In this document: piece by piece, positions 9,712 to 18,542 of the stretch
How positions within the stretch are numbered: position 1 is the first letter of the stretch
Layout: the number at the start of each line of letters is the position of its first letter
Origin: Anaerolineae bacterium
GTDB taxonomy: Bacteria > Chloroflexota > Anaerolineae > Aggregatilineales > JAFGMM01
DNA length: 64,000 nucleotides
Reading direction: 5' to 3'
NCBI GenBank assembly: GCA_027494055.1
Contig: JAOSJO010000012.1
Location: forward strand, 434,001-498,000
Notes under the pieces: model-generated
What the model saw: only the letters and a program-made list of their open reading frames with translations
The model's database searches: none
Told to the model about the DNA's origin: nothing
Position numbers and translations under genes: made by a program

Positions 9712-10507
9712 TCAGTAGATGCCCGGCTCCTCCCACTGGGTCGTGCGCGAGGTCGAGTAGTACCAGGGCAGGGCAAGGCGCTCGACGACCCAGATCAGGC
9801 CGAAGAGCGCGATGCTCAGCAGCGCCGTGATGACCACCACCGCCAGCACCTGCGCGGTCTCCGACGACTTGAACGAACGCTGAATGGAGACGCCCAGCCC
9901 GCCTGCGCGCCCACCCACTCGCCGAAGATCGCGCCGATCACGGCATACGTGGCCGCGATGCGCAGCCCGCTGAACAGCCCCGGCAGCGAGGCCGGCAGCC
10001 GCACCTTGCGCCAGACCTGCCAGCGCGTCGCGCCCATCGCGCGGAACAGCGCGAGCAGGTCCGGGTCGGCGGAGGCGAGGCCGTCGCTCATGCTGACCAC
10101 AATCGGGAAGAAGCACACGAGGATCACCACCACGATCTTCGGCAGCAGCCCAAAGCCAAAGAGAATCACCAGCCAGGGCGCAAGCACGAAGAGCGGCACG
10201 GTCTGCGAGAGCACCAGCAGCGGGTAAAGCGCCCGGCGCACCGGCGGCGAGAAGTCGATGAGCGCCGCGAGCGCGACACCGATGACGAGCGACAGCGCCA
10301 GCCCCAGCGCCGCCTCGAACAGCGTATAGCCGACATGGGTCGCCAGCGTATCGCGCATTGCCCAGCCGGCCTGCACGATGGCCGTCGGCGCGGGCAACTG
10401 CCACGCCGGGACGCTCGCCGCGCGCACGCCCCCTCCCAGACGACGAGCAGCGCCACGGCGAGGGCAAGCGGCGGCAGGATGCGCCGCCGGAACCGACGCA
10501 TGGTCAC
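9712..10507 (-). CDS. thiX: ABC transporter permease, thiamine-precursor importer (two frameshifts)
   Basis: Three frames cover one permease of about 265 residues. N-terminus MTMRRFRRRILPPLALAVAL, then a shift near 10430. The core contains the ATPase-coupling loop (RAMGATRWQVWRKVRLPASL, with the usual G in the middle). A second shift near 9900 precedes the C-terminal membrane segment and the tail YYSTSRTTQWEEPGIY. About six membrane spans are visible. GTG 10507 overlaps the stop of the upstream thiamine-binding gene by four bases, suggesting translational coupling; ATG 10501 is an alternative. Its neighbours make it the membrane partner of the ThiY-like protein and the ATPase. Confidence 0.85.
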
Positions 10508-10794
10508 CGGTACTTCTCCAGTTTGTCGTCGATGGTCGAGCCGCCCACCGCGTCGCCGATCTTGATGATCGTCACGACCTTCTCCGCGCCGGCCTCGAAG
10601 CAGGCGAGGTGCGCGGCCTTCGCCGCCGCCAGCACCTCGTCGAGCGTGCCCTCCAGGGCGGTCTCCATCGGGCCGACCAGGTAGCGCACACCGGTCGCGG
10701 CAATCGCCGCGATGGCCTTATCGACCACCGGGTAGGCGTCCGCGTGCAGCGGCAGAACCTGCACCGCCCCGGTCACAATGCGCCTGTCATCCAC
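10504..10794 (-). CDS. Thiamine-binding protein, MTH1187/YkoF family
   Basis: A small (96-residue) protein of the MTH1187 family, which forms ferredoxin-like folds and binds thiamine-like ligands. Recognisable elements are VQVLPLH near the start, YLVGPMETALEG in the middle, and KVVTIIKIGDA toward the end. Start choice: AGGAGG directly abuts a TTG at 10800 but sits six bases before GTG 10794, so the GTG is preferred (MDDRRIVTG). It overlaps the permease gene by four bases and follows thiN by 27 bases. Position in a TPP-controlled operon supports a role in thiamine capture or sensing, although the exact function of the family is not settled. Confidence 0.85.
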   Translation of the reverse strand: MDDRRIVTGAVQVLPLHADAYPVVDKAIAAIAATGVRYLVGPMETALEGTLDEVLAAAKAAHLACFEAGAEKVVTIIKIGDAVGGSTIDDKLEKYR

Positions 10795-10821
10795 GTTCAA
10801 CCTCCTCTGTTATGTATCATG

Positions 10822-11454
10822 CTAAGCGCGGCCCGGCGTATGCACCGCAAGGAGCAGCCCGCGCCTCACCCACACCTCGGCGCGCGGCGCTGCCAGCACG
10901 TTGCTCATCCCGCGCGCCGGGCCGAAGTGCAACGTCTCGCCATGGAGCGGGTATTGCAGCCCGCTGGTGCGCACGCCCTCGGCGTCGCCGCCCAAGGGCA
11001 GGAGCGAGAGCGTGTCGCCGACCGCCCCGTCGATTGCCGTGTGCCCGGCGACCAGCCACGCGGTCTGTTCGCCACCAACCAGGCGCACGTCGAGGCCGCG
11101 CAGCGCCGGGAGCGCCAGCAGCATCACGTTGCCGAGCGTCTGGTCCAGCCGGCCGCCAAGCGCGCCGATGATGCGCATCCACGTCGCGCCGCGCGCAACC
11201 GCGTGTTCAAGCGCAAGCTCAAGGTCGGTTTCGTCCTTCGCGGCGGGCGACTGCACGACTTCCACGCCTTCAGGCGCGCCGCGCAGCGAATCGAGGTCGC
11301 CGACGACGACATCCACCGCCCGGCCCAGCGCGAGCGCGTGGCGCATCCCGCCATCGGCGGCGACGACCAGCGCGCCCTCCCCCGCCTCAGCGAGCGCGGC
11401 GCGGACCGCGCGCCCGTTGTTCAGCTTCCCGTTGGCAAAGACCAGCGCACGCAC
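10822..11454 (-). CDS. thiN: Thiamine pyrophosphokinase
   Basis: Transfers pyrophosphate from ATP to thiamine to make TPP in the cytoplasm. Motifs in order: VVAADGG, VVGDLDSL (metal binding), KDETDLELAL, IIGALGGRLDQTLGN, and GPARGMSN at the C-terminus. First gene of the leftward TPP-riboswitch operon. The start is GTG 11454, giving VRALVFANGKL. An upstream in-frame ATG at 11496 would add 14 residues, but those codons are simply the riboswitch terminator hairpin. The AAGGTGG in the 3' arm of that hairpin lies seven bases before GTG 11454 and is the likely ribosome binding site. Length about 210 residues is normal and the gene is undamaged. Confidence 0.92.
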   Translation of the reverse strand: MRALVFANGKLNNGRAVRAALAEAGEGALVVAADGGMRHALALGRAVDVVVGDLDSLRGAPEGVEVVQSPAAKDETDLELALEHAVARGATWMRIIGALGGRLDQTLGNVMLLALPALRGLDVRLVGGEQTAWLVAGHTAIDGAVGDTLSLLPLGGDAEGVRTSGLQYPLHGETLHFGPARGMSNVLAAPRAEVWVRRGLLLAVHTPGRA

Positions 11455-11455
11455 G

Positions 11456-11492
11456 AAAAAGCCACCTTTCCCCGGCGGAAGGTGGCTTTTGC
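11456..11492 (-). terminator. Riboswitch-controlled terminator before thiN
   Basis: On the minus strand, AAAAGCCACCTT and AAGGTGGCTTTTT form a strong hairpin ending in a T run, located just downstream of the TPP aptamer and just before thiN. It is the expected expression platform: TPP binding should favour this hairpin and stop transcription. The 3' arm also holds AAGGTGG, seven bases from GTG 11454, so folding would hide the ribosome binding site too. Confidence 0.85.
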
Positions 11493-11504
11493 TCACACGC
11501 GCTC

Positions 11505-11602
11505 ACGCGCTTCCTCCGCCGGTATTATCCGGATCAGGTCTAGGGTCGGCGTCGCATCTGGACGCCCTCTCAGCCTGGCTGGCCCAAGCTCCCCTGCGCA
11601 CT
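11505..11602 (-). promoter_or_regulatory. TPP riboswitch aptamer
   Basis: Read on the minus strand the segment contains the conserved aptamer landmarks in order: GGGGAGC, CTGAGA, ACCCTAGACCTGATC, CGGATAATACCGGCG and GGAGGAA. TGCGC at the 5' end pairs with GCGC at the 3' end to close stem P1. It precedes a terminator and a thiamine operon. Known TPP riboswitches repress such genes when TPP is abundant. I am confident of the class from the sequence alone. Confidence 0.96.
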
Positions 11603-11736
11603 GTCTCAATTGTCAATCTGTGAAGATTATAGCAACCCCGCCGCCGGACGCCAAGCGACTCGCGCCCATAACGAGAAACGAAGACACGTCAGACATCAAA
11701 GGGTAAAATTGTGCAGCGGCAGGGGCGATCCGGGGT

Positions 11737-11768
11737 AGCTCCCCGGGAGCTTGAAGCTCCCGGGAGCT
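11737..11768. repeat. 32-base hairpin element, copy 1
   Basis: An inverted repeat beginning AGCTCCCCGGGAGC and ending GCTCCCGGGAGCT around a TTGAA loop. It is closely related to the element at 11861-11893, with the stem preserved despite base changes. It lies in the 390-base gap (11603-11994) between the TPP riboswitch and the SGNH gene, which otherwise shows no credible gene. Confidence 0.7.
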
Positions 11769-11797
11769 GCACAGCAGGTCGCTGTTTTCAGAGGAGA

Positions 11798-11816
11798 GGC
11801 GAACCGGCGGTTCGCC
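11798..11816. repeat. GGCGAACCG palindrome
   Basis: GGCGAACCG-G-CGGTTCGCC, a perfect palindrome lying between the two larger hairpin elements. The same core recurs at 19818-19840 and, with an extended GTAGG arm, at 58860-58889. It is probably a dispersed chromosomal palindrome rather than a terminator: no T run follows on either strand. Confidence 0.7.
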
Positions 11817-11860
11817 CTCTGCCGCGCTGCGACGACAGCGCGCCCCAACAAGAAGAAGAC

Positions 11861-11893
11861 AACTCCCTGGGAGCCTGAAGCGCCTAGGGAGTT
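11861..11893. repeat. 33-base hairpin element, copy 2
   Basis: Begins AACTCCCTGGGAGC and ends GCGCCTAGGGAGTT around a CTGAA loop. Compared with copy 1 at 11737 the outer stem pairs have changed on both sides (G-C to A-T, C-G to T-A), keeping the helix. This covariation suggests that the folded form matters, or that the two copies diverged as a mobile palindrome family. Confidence 0.7.
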
Positions 11894-11994
11894 AACATGG
11901 CAAAATCTAAAGTATTCTCCGTAGATTAGCGGCGCTTTCTTACCTTTTGCCCCGCCCGCGCACGCTCGCCGGCTGCCGGGCGCGGCCGCGGCGC

Positions 11995-13216
11995 TCACTC
12001 CGCCGCAAGCACTGCCGGCGTGCCGTTGAACGCAAGGTCCTCGACGGTGAAGGTCGCCGGGTCCGCGCCGCCAAGCTGGATGACGAACACCCGCGTCTGG
12101 CCGGGGACCAGACCCTTTGTGTATTCGGTGTAGGTGCACGACATCTCCCCGGCAGCAATTGCGCAGTCCGCATCGTAGACACTGCGCGCCGCCGTGCCGG
12201 CCGGCACGGCACCCGTCACCTCCCACTCCTCGATAGGCGCATCGCCCAGGTTGGTCATGGTCACCTGGAGCGCGGGCGCGTCAAAGAGCTGCACCATCAC
12301 CGCCTCGACGAACACGGCGTCGGCATGGCCGGCCGCGAGCGGCGGCGTGATCGGCGCGGGTTCGACGGCCTCCGGCATGGTGTCATCCTCCGGCCCGCCC
12401 CATCCGGCCAGCCGCGCCAGCAGCCACCAGTATGCCTGGCCCTTGAGATAGCAGTTCAGGCACGTGGAGTGCGGGCAGAAGCAGCGCGGGCAGGTCCCGT
12501 CGGCGCACCAGCTCTGGCACCACTCGCACTGGTCGCTCCCGTCGGGATAGTAGTTGCCTTCGGGGTCATAGCTCTCGATGTCGGCAAAGTCATACAGGAT
12601 TTTGTTGTTCTCCTGCGCGAACGCGCGAATCTGGTTGTTGCGCGCGTATACGTTGCCCTCCGGCCCGTCGCCGGCCAGCGGTCCGGTCATATACACGAAT
12701 GTGATCTCCGGGTAGTCGGCCTCCAACTGGCTCATGCGCTCCAGGTAGCCGGCAATCTGGTCTTCGGTCGCCTCACGGAAGTTGCCCGAAAACGACCAGA
12801 ACGCCACGTTGCGGTCGGCGTTCTCAGGTTGTGCGAGAGCGTTGCGCGTGTACTGGTCCCACGATACCCAGTCGCCATCCCGGCCTACGTAGCCCGCGTC
12901 GGTCGGCTCGTGGTAGGAGAGCGAGCCGTTGATTCCGCTGTGGCTGAAGCTGTAGAGGTCGCCGAGCTGGCCCCAGAGAACCGCCATCCCGACGGTCAAC
13001 TGGCTCCCGTGCGATGCGCGCCCGTACCACACGCGGAGGTTCGCCTTCGCCGCCTCGATCCACGCCTCCGGGATTTGCGTGATGTCGGCGGTCGTGTGAT
13101 CAATCACCAGCGGCGCGTCGCGACCCTCCTCCTGCGCGGCGGTCAGCGAGGTGGCTCCCAACGATGCCAGGATGATGCAGAAAACGAGCCACAGAACTGC
13201 GTATCTTTTTCGACAT
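11995..13216 (-). CDS. Secreted SGNH-like hydrolase (frameshift in signal peptide)
   Basis: About 405 residues. ATG 13216 is preceded by TAGGAGGAGAAGGAC, but a five-A run (13206-13210) puts the following signal peptide out of frame; with one A fewer the start reads MSKRYAVLWLVFCIILASL and runs into the open frame. The catalytic-like domain resembles SGNH/GDSL proteins: RASHGSQL as a possible Ser block, FWSFSGN, ITFVYMTGP, and YDFADIESYDPEG. A cysteine-rich insert (CEWCQSWC, CPRCFCPH, CLNC) follows, then a C-terminal beta-rich domain (about residues 290-400) resembling a DUF11/CARDB-type repeat. Substrate unknown. It starts 18 bases after the histidine kinase stop, so the two are probably cotranscribed. 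Confidence 0.75.
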
Positions 13217-13233
13217 GTCCTTCTCCTCCTATA

Positions 13234-15046
13234 TTATTGACGATCAACCTCACGGACGGTTTCTCCGGCCATCTCGGCGGGCGCATCGTGAGCGGGGGCG
13301 GTTGCAGCCAGCAGCGTAAAGCTGAAGACGCTCCCCTGACCCACCACGCTCTCGACGGCCACCGCCCCGCCGAATTTCTCCACAATGCCCCGCACGATAG
13401 ACAGGCCCAGCCCGTGCCGCTTTGGCGCGGCTTTGAGCGAGCCGCGTGAACGGGGTAAAGAGCCGCTGCTGTTCCTCGTCGGTCAGCCCGTTGCCGTTAT
13501 CGCGCACCCAGAACCGCACCATGCCCTCCGGCTGCTCAGCCGCCCCCAGTTCCACCATCGGCGGGTTGCCGCCATACTTTACCGCATTGCTGACGTAATT
13601 AGTCCACACCGCCTCAACCCAGGGCCCGTACCCCATCGCAACCGGCCACGTGGCCGGCGCGATGATCTCCGCCTGCCGCTCTTCGATCAGATATTCCAGG
13701 CGGCTCAGCGCTTCGTTCACGATAAGCGCCATGTCCAGCGGCGATTTTTCAACGTCCTTCATGCGCACGCCCGCGAGCAGCAACAGCGCGTCGATAATAT
13801 CGGCCATCTTGCAACCGCAGTCCAGGATGGTCTTGAGGGCGTCCTTGATCTGCGTCTCCGAATACCCGCCTACGTCCTGGTACAGCATATCGGCGAAACC
13901 CACAACGGTGGTGAGGGGGCTTTTCAGGTCGTGCGCGACGGTGTGCGCAAAGGCGTCCAGTTCGGCATTGCGCGCCTGGAGTTCGGCGTTGCGTTGGACC
14001 AGCGCCTCTTCGGTGCGCTTGCGGTCGGTGATGCTGCGCATCACGATCAACCGGCCGGCAACGCGCCCCCGCCGGTACAGCGGCGAGATGTGCAGGTCAT
14101 AGTACCGCAGGCCGCCGGCTGTCTCGATGGCGATCTCCGTGTGCGCGTCCACCGCATCAATGAAGCGCTGCTCCAGGTCCGCTGGAATATTCACCGCTTC
14201 TACCGCATTACGTCCGATAACGTCGGCCCGGCGCACGCGCAACGTCCGTTCCGCCGCCGGGTTCAGATCGACTAAACGGTTCTTTGTGTCCAGCACGACG
14301 ACAACATCGGACATGCTCTCGATGACGGCGTCGCGCGCCGTCGGGACGAGATCAAGCAGGCGGAACTGCATCAGCCCCCAGGCCATGACCAACCCGGTCA
14401 CGGTGAAGGCGAGCGGCGTCAGCTCATAACCGGGGCCAACCTCAATCCCGGCGATGTAGAGCACGTTCGCTACCCAGGGGGCCGCCACGCCGAGGGCCAA
14501 CACCACTAACTGGCCGCGGTACGCCTGCCCCGAATCGATCAGTGATTTGAAGAGCAAGACGGAACCCAGCGCGAGCCAGACATAGGCGTGAACCACGCTG
14601 AGCCAGTAAAGCGCGCCGGGCGTGTATCGCACGAAGGGGAACGGCCCGCTGGTATCGAGTACGGTCGCGCTCCAGATCAGGCCGTGATGTTCGTTCGTCC
14701 ACGTGAGCGCGAGGATCACCGCCGGGACGACAGCGAGCAAGACCATGGCGCGGCGCGTGAGCCACCGGTCGTGCCCGGTGTATTCGACCGCGAAGCACAG
14801 GTACATCACCGAGGCGACGACCATGCCGAGGTACTCCATTTTGGACCAGAAGACCTTGGTCTGCAGGTCCAGGCCGCCGACCTCCAGCGCATACGTCAGC
14901 AGCCACTCGGCCAGGGCCAGCATCAACACCGCGAGCAGCGCCGCCCCCTGCATCGGGCGTCGCCGCCAGGCATATAGCGCGACGACCAGAGACACCGCCG
15001 CAGCAATGAGCAGAGGCAGCATGTAGGGTGTGAATTGCCAATTCAT
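13234..15046 (-). CDS. 7TM-PAS sensor histidine kinase (frameshifted near end)
   Basis: The N-terminal 225 residues hold seven hydrophobic spans typical of the histidine-kinase N-terminal 7TM region. A PAS domain follows (VIESMSDVVVVLDTKNRLVD to about residue 345), then HisKA with the phospho-acceptor His in FAHTVAHDLKSPL, and a HATPase domain with N-box TNYVSNAVKYGG and G1 DNGNGL. A one-base shift near 13425 loses the G2 box; in the neighbouring frame the protein continues GLGLSIVRGIVEKFGG and ends VREVDRQ with stop at 13234. Start is taken at ATG 15046; a TTG at 15055 adds three residues. No response regulator is adjacent. The STAND/TPR gene lies upstream and the SGNH gene downstream on the same strand. 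Confidence 0.87.
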
Positions 15047-15103
15047 GGTTACCAACCCGAATGCAGCGCGCGGTCCGGCGTCGGCGGATGCCGGACCCGC
15101 CCC

Positions 15104-18100
15104 CTACTCCGGCAGGTCGGGGAGGCGGCTCAGACAGCGCTCCCTCAGATCGTGACGACCTTTCCGGAACGGGCGCGTGCTGCGCCGCGCTGGCCGCGTT
15201 CGCCGCCGCGCGACGGACCGCCCCCCGGCGCGCGCCGTTGCGGCTCGCCGCCTGGCGTTCCTCGGCGGTCGAGGCCGGCAAAATCGCCAGGCCGGCCTGT
15301 TGCGCGCGCTCAAGGCGTCGTTTGGCGCGTCCCAGGCGGCGCAGGGTCTCCGGAACCAGGGCGTCGTCCCGCTCGCGCCGGATCGCGTAGGACTCCTCAA
15401 GCATTGAGACCGCCTCCGCCAGATACGGCATGTCGTCCATCAGGAGGCTGCCCAGCAGATAGAGCAAGGCGGCGCGCCCCTCCGGTCGTCGATGCGATAC
15501 GCAATGTCAAGCGCTTCCTTATAGGCCTGGAGCGCCGAGTCGCGCTGGCCCAGGGCTGCGTATGCCAGGCCGATATTGCCAAGGAGCCGCCCCTGGTCGT
15601 GCAGGTCGTCCGACTCGCGGGCGATTTCGAGCGCCGGCAGGTGATGGCGCAGCGCCACCTCCCAGTTCGCGAGGCGGCTGTACGCCACGCCGATGTTGCC
15701 CAGCGCCTGCCCCTCGCCCTGGCGGTCGCCCTGCGACCGGCTGATCTCAAGCGCCTGCTGGAAATTGACAATGGCGGTCTCGACCTGGCCGGTTTCCATG
15801 TAGACCAGGCCGGCGTTGTTGAGGTAGCCCGCCCTTTCGGCGTGCGCGCGGATCACCTGCGCGATGTCGCGCGCCTGTTCAAGGTGAGCAACCGCCTCGT
15901 CGTAGCGGCGCTGCCGGGCAAAGATCAGGCCCAGACCATTCAGGTAGGCGGCCTCAGCCTGCCGGTCGTTGTCGGCGTGCGCCAGTTCAACCGCCCGCCG
16001 GTATGCCGCAATCGCCTTCTCCTCATCGCCCAATGCCTCGTAGGCGCGCGCCAGCGTCCCGATCCACGCGCGCTCACGCCCATCCTCGCCCAACGACTGG
16101 CCGACGCTCAACGCCTGCGCCAGATACTCGACGGCGCTGGCGGGTTCATCCAGGCGCAGGTAGGCGATGCCCATCGCGCCCAGCGCCTGCTCTTCGGCCT
16201 GGCGGTCGCCCAGGGCGCGGCTGCGGTCCAATGCCTGGCGGTAAGAGCCAATGGCAAGCTCCGGCTGGTTGGCCCTGCGGTGCGCGTCGCCCAAGCAGAG
16301 CAAGGCGTTGCGCTCGCCCTCGCGATTCTCCTCCGCACGCGCCGCCTGAAGCGCACGCCGGTGCGCCTCGACCGCCTCGGTGTGGCGGCCCTGCCCGGAC
16401 AGGGCAAGGCCCAACTCGTTGAAGGCGCGCCACAGCCCCGCGCCCTGCCCGGCCTTCTGCAAGACGGGGACCGCGCGTTGCAGCGCGCCGACGGCGTGGT
16501 CATGCCGGCCCAGGCGCGTGAAGGCCGTCCCCATCTGCGCCATCACGCCGCCTTCTGTCGCCAGGTCGCCGGCGTGGTGCGCGGCAATCGCCGCCTGCCG
16601 GTACCGCTCGGCAGACTGGTCGAAATGCCCGGCGGCGTCGCTGACGCTGCCCAACCGTTGCAGCAGCCGGCCTTGCAGGAAGGCGTCTTCGGCCTCGTGC
16701 GCGAGGTCAAACGCCTCCGCGTAGGCCGCCTCGGCGGCGTTGAGGCGGCCGGCGCGGAGGTGCGCGTCGCCGGCCTCGACGAGCGCGCCGCCGGGCCAGT
16801 CGAACTCCGTCCGGTCCAGGGATGGCGCTGTGGCAACCTCCGGCGTCGTCGGCGGCGGGGCGGCCTCCATAGCGGCGGCCCCCAGCGAGGCAAGCTCCTC
16901 GCGGAGGCGCGCATGGCCGTGAATCGTAAGCAACGCCGAATCCGCCAGCGTCTCGCCGAGCGCGCCCGCCTCCGCGGCGTCGCCCGCGCGCACCGTCCAG
17001 CCCAGCGCCCCGCGCAGGTTGCCCCACTCCGCGTTCAGCGCCGCGTCATCGCCAGCATGGCGCTTCGCATAGGTCGCGAGCGCGCGCGCCATCCGCTCCT
17101 CGGCGGCAGCGAGGCGGTCCATGCGCGCCAACAGCGCATGGGCAAAGCCATGGACCGCCTGGTGCACCATCACAAACGGCAGTCCGCCCACGTCGATCAC
17201 CCGGCACAGGCCGCGACCTTCGAGCCGCCGCGCCGCCTGCTCGACATAATCAACCGTCAGGTCAGCGACGGCGGCCAGAACCTCCGGCGTGCCGCCGCTG
17301 GCAAACGTCGCGCCCAACACGAGCACTAACGTCTGCCCGCCCGGCGCGAGGCGCTCGAACGCCAGGTGAAGCGCGCCGCGCGCCAGTGCTGCCGCCGGCG
17401 ACGACCGCCGACGGGAGCGCCGCCAGCAGTTCGCCAGGGCTGACCTGATCGACCGCCACGAGCCGCGCGACCACCTCCAGCGACAGCGGGTGATCCTCAA
17501 GCAGCGCGCACACGCGATCAACGTTGTCGGCGTCCGCCCCGGGTTCCAGGCGGCTGTGATGGTAGAACAGCGCTGTCGCCGCCGGACGGCTCAGCCCGCC
17601 GACCGCAAGCGGCGCCCAGGGACCGGACAACTGCTCGTCAGCGAGCGCAAGAACCGGGAGGTCGGCGGCGATTTCGCGCATGAACGCGCGCACCGCCTGT
17701 GGGTTGGCAACGTCGTCGATGACGAGCAGCGGCTGGGCCTCGTCCAGCCGGCTTCTGGTGCGCGCGCGGTGCGCCTCCGGGTCGGGCGCGTCGAGGATGT
17801 CCCGGTCCTCGTAGGCCTGCCCGACCTGGTCGCACAGCGCGCCCAGGTCGCTGAAGCCCGCGTTGATCCACACGGCGTGGCTGGCCCGCTGCGCGCGCAA
17901 CGCCGCCGCCGCCAGCGTCGTCTTGCCGACGCCCTCAGCGCCGTACAGCATGGTTGCTACCTTCGCGCTGAGCTGGCGGCCAACCTCATCAAGCAGCTTC
18001 TCGCGACCAAGAAACGCGCCGGGGAACGGCACAGGTAGATCAGCGAGGGTCGTTACCCGTTTGCCCATGAAGGGGTAGCTCTTGACAATCATCGGGGTCG

Positions 18101-18104
18101 CCAC
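15104..18104 (-). CDS. STAND-type NTPase with long TPR array (frameshifted)
   Basis: A roughly 1,000-residue regulator reconstructed from several frames. The N-terminal 270 residues form an NB-ARC-like NTPase: PGAFLGREKLLDEV, Walker A YGAEGVGKTTLA, Walker B PLLVIDDVANP. A shift near 17400 leads into a winged-helix-like region and then at least a dozen tetratricopeptide repeats from about residue 400 (for example LLGNIGLAYAALGQRDSALQ). A second shift near 15480 continues the repeats (ALLYLLGSLL); a third near 15175 is likely before the end CLSRLPDLPE. Start is GTG 18104, or ATG 18092. STAND proteins usually switch state on ligand binding through the repeat domain. The ligand and output are unknown; no DNA-binding or effector domain is obvious. 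Confidence 0.78.
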
Positions 18105-18542
18105 CGACTTTCATTATGCATTACAGACCACGCCTGTCGAGTTGCCACGCTTCAGTATATCAAGACCTGTGAATCATATGAAACCGCAGGGCTATCGCGT
18201 CCTGTTCTGGAGGCCCCCGTGGGGCAGGTGCTCCATAATATACACCAAAATATGGCGGCGCGCCTTGCAGCCCCCGGCGCGGCGATTCCACCGGCGGGGG
18301 TGGGCGATGACACGCCGGCAGCGCCACATGTGCCCACCGCATTCAAACGCGATTGCACGGGCAGGGCGCCGGCGGGTATATTTGGGACGCTGGAAAAGAG
18401 CACGCGGACGTGTTGTACGAATAGCCTCGCGCCCAATCCCGAACGCGCCGGTGCCGGCTTCAGTGTCGAATTACTTCATTGTATATTGTATAATGAAAGA
18501 GTGAAGTGACAGAAAACCAGCAAATCGTGGAGGTGTGCGGCA
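18105..18542. other. Intergenic region with promoter for the SH3 gene
   Basis: 438 bases between the divergent STAND/TPR and SH3-domain genes. Short open frames cross it, but none shows family features or sensible composition. Base composition drops sharply toward A+T at 18465-18500. TATAAT at 18489-18494 is a likely -10 for the rightward gene; no good -35 is visible at standard spacing. GGAGG near 18530 serves the GTG start at 18543. Confidence 0.6.

Noticed and set aside
11455..11496. N-terminal extension of thiN from ATG 11496
   Set aside because: These codons are the riboswitch terminator hairpin, and the family protein begins at the GTG after it.
15035..17329. A 764-residue plus-strand frame opposite the TPR array
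   Set aside because: Antisense translation of repeated Ala/Leu-rich TPRs gives an Arg/Ala-rich sequence without features; the minus strand has recognisable repeats.
18082..18504. A 140-residue plus-strand frame between the STAND and SH3 genes
   Set aside because: Arg-rich, with no ribosome binding site or domain features, and it overlaps the promoter of the following gene.
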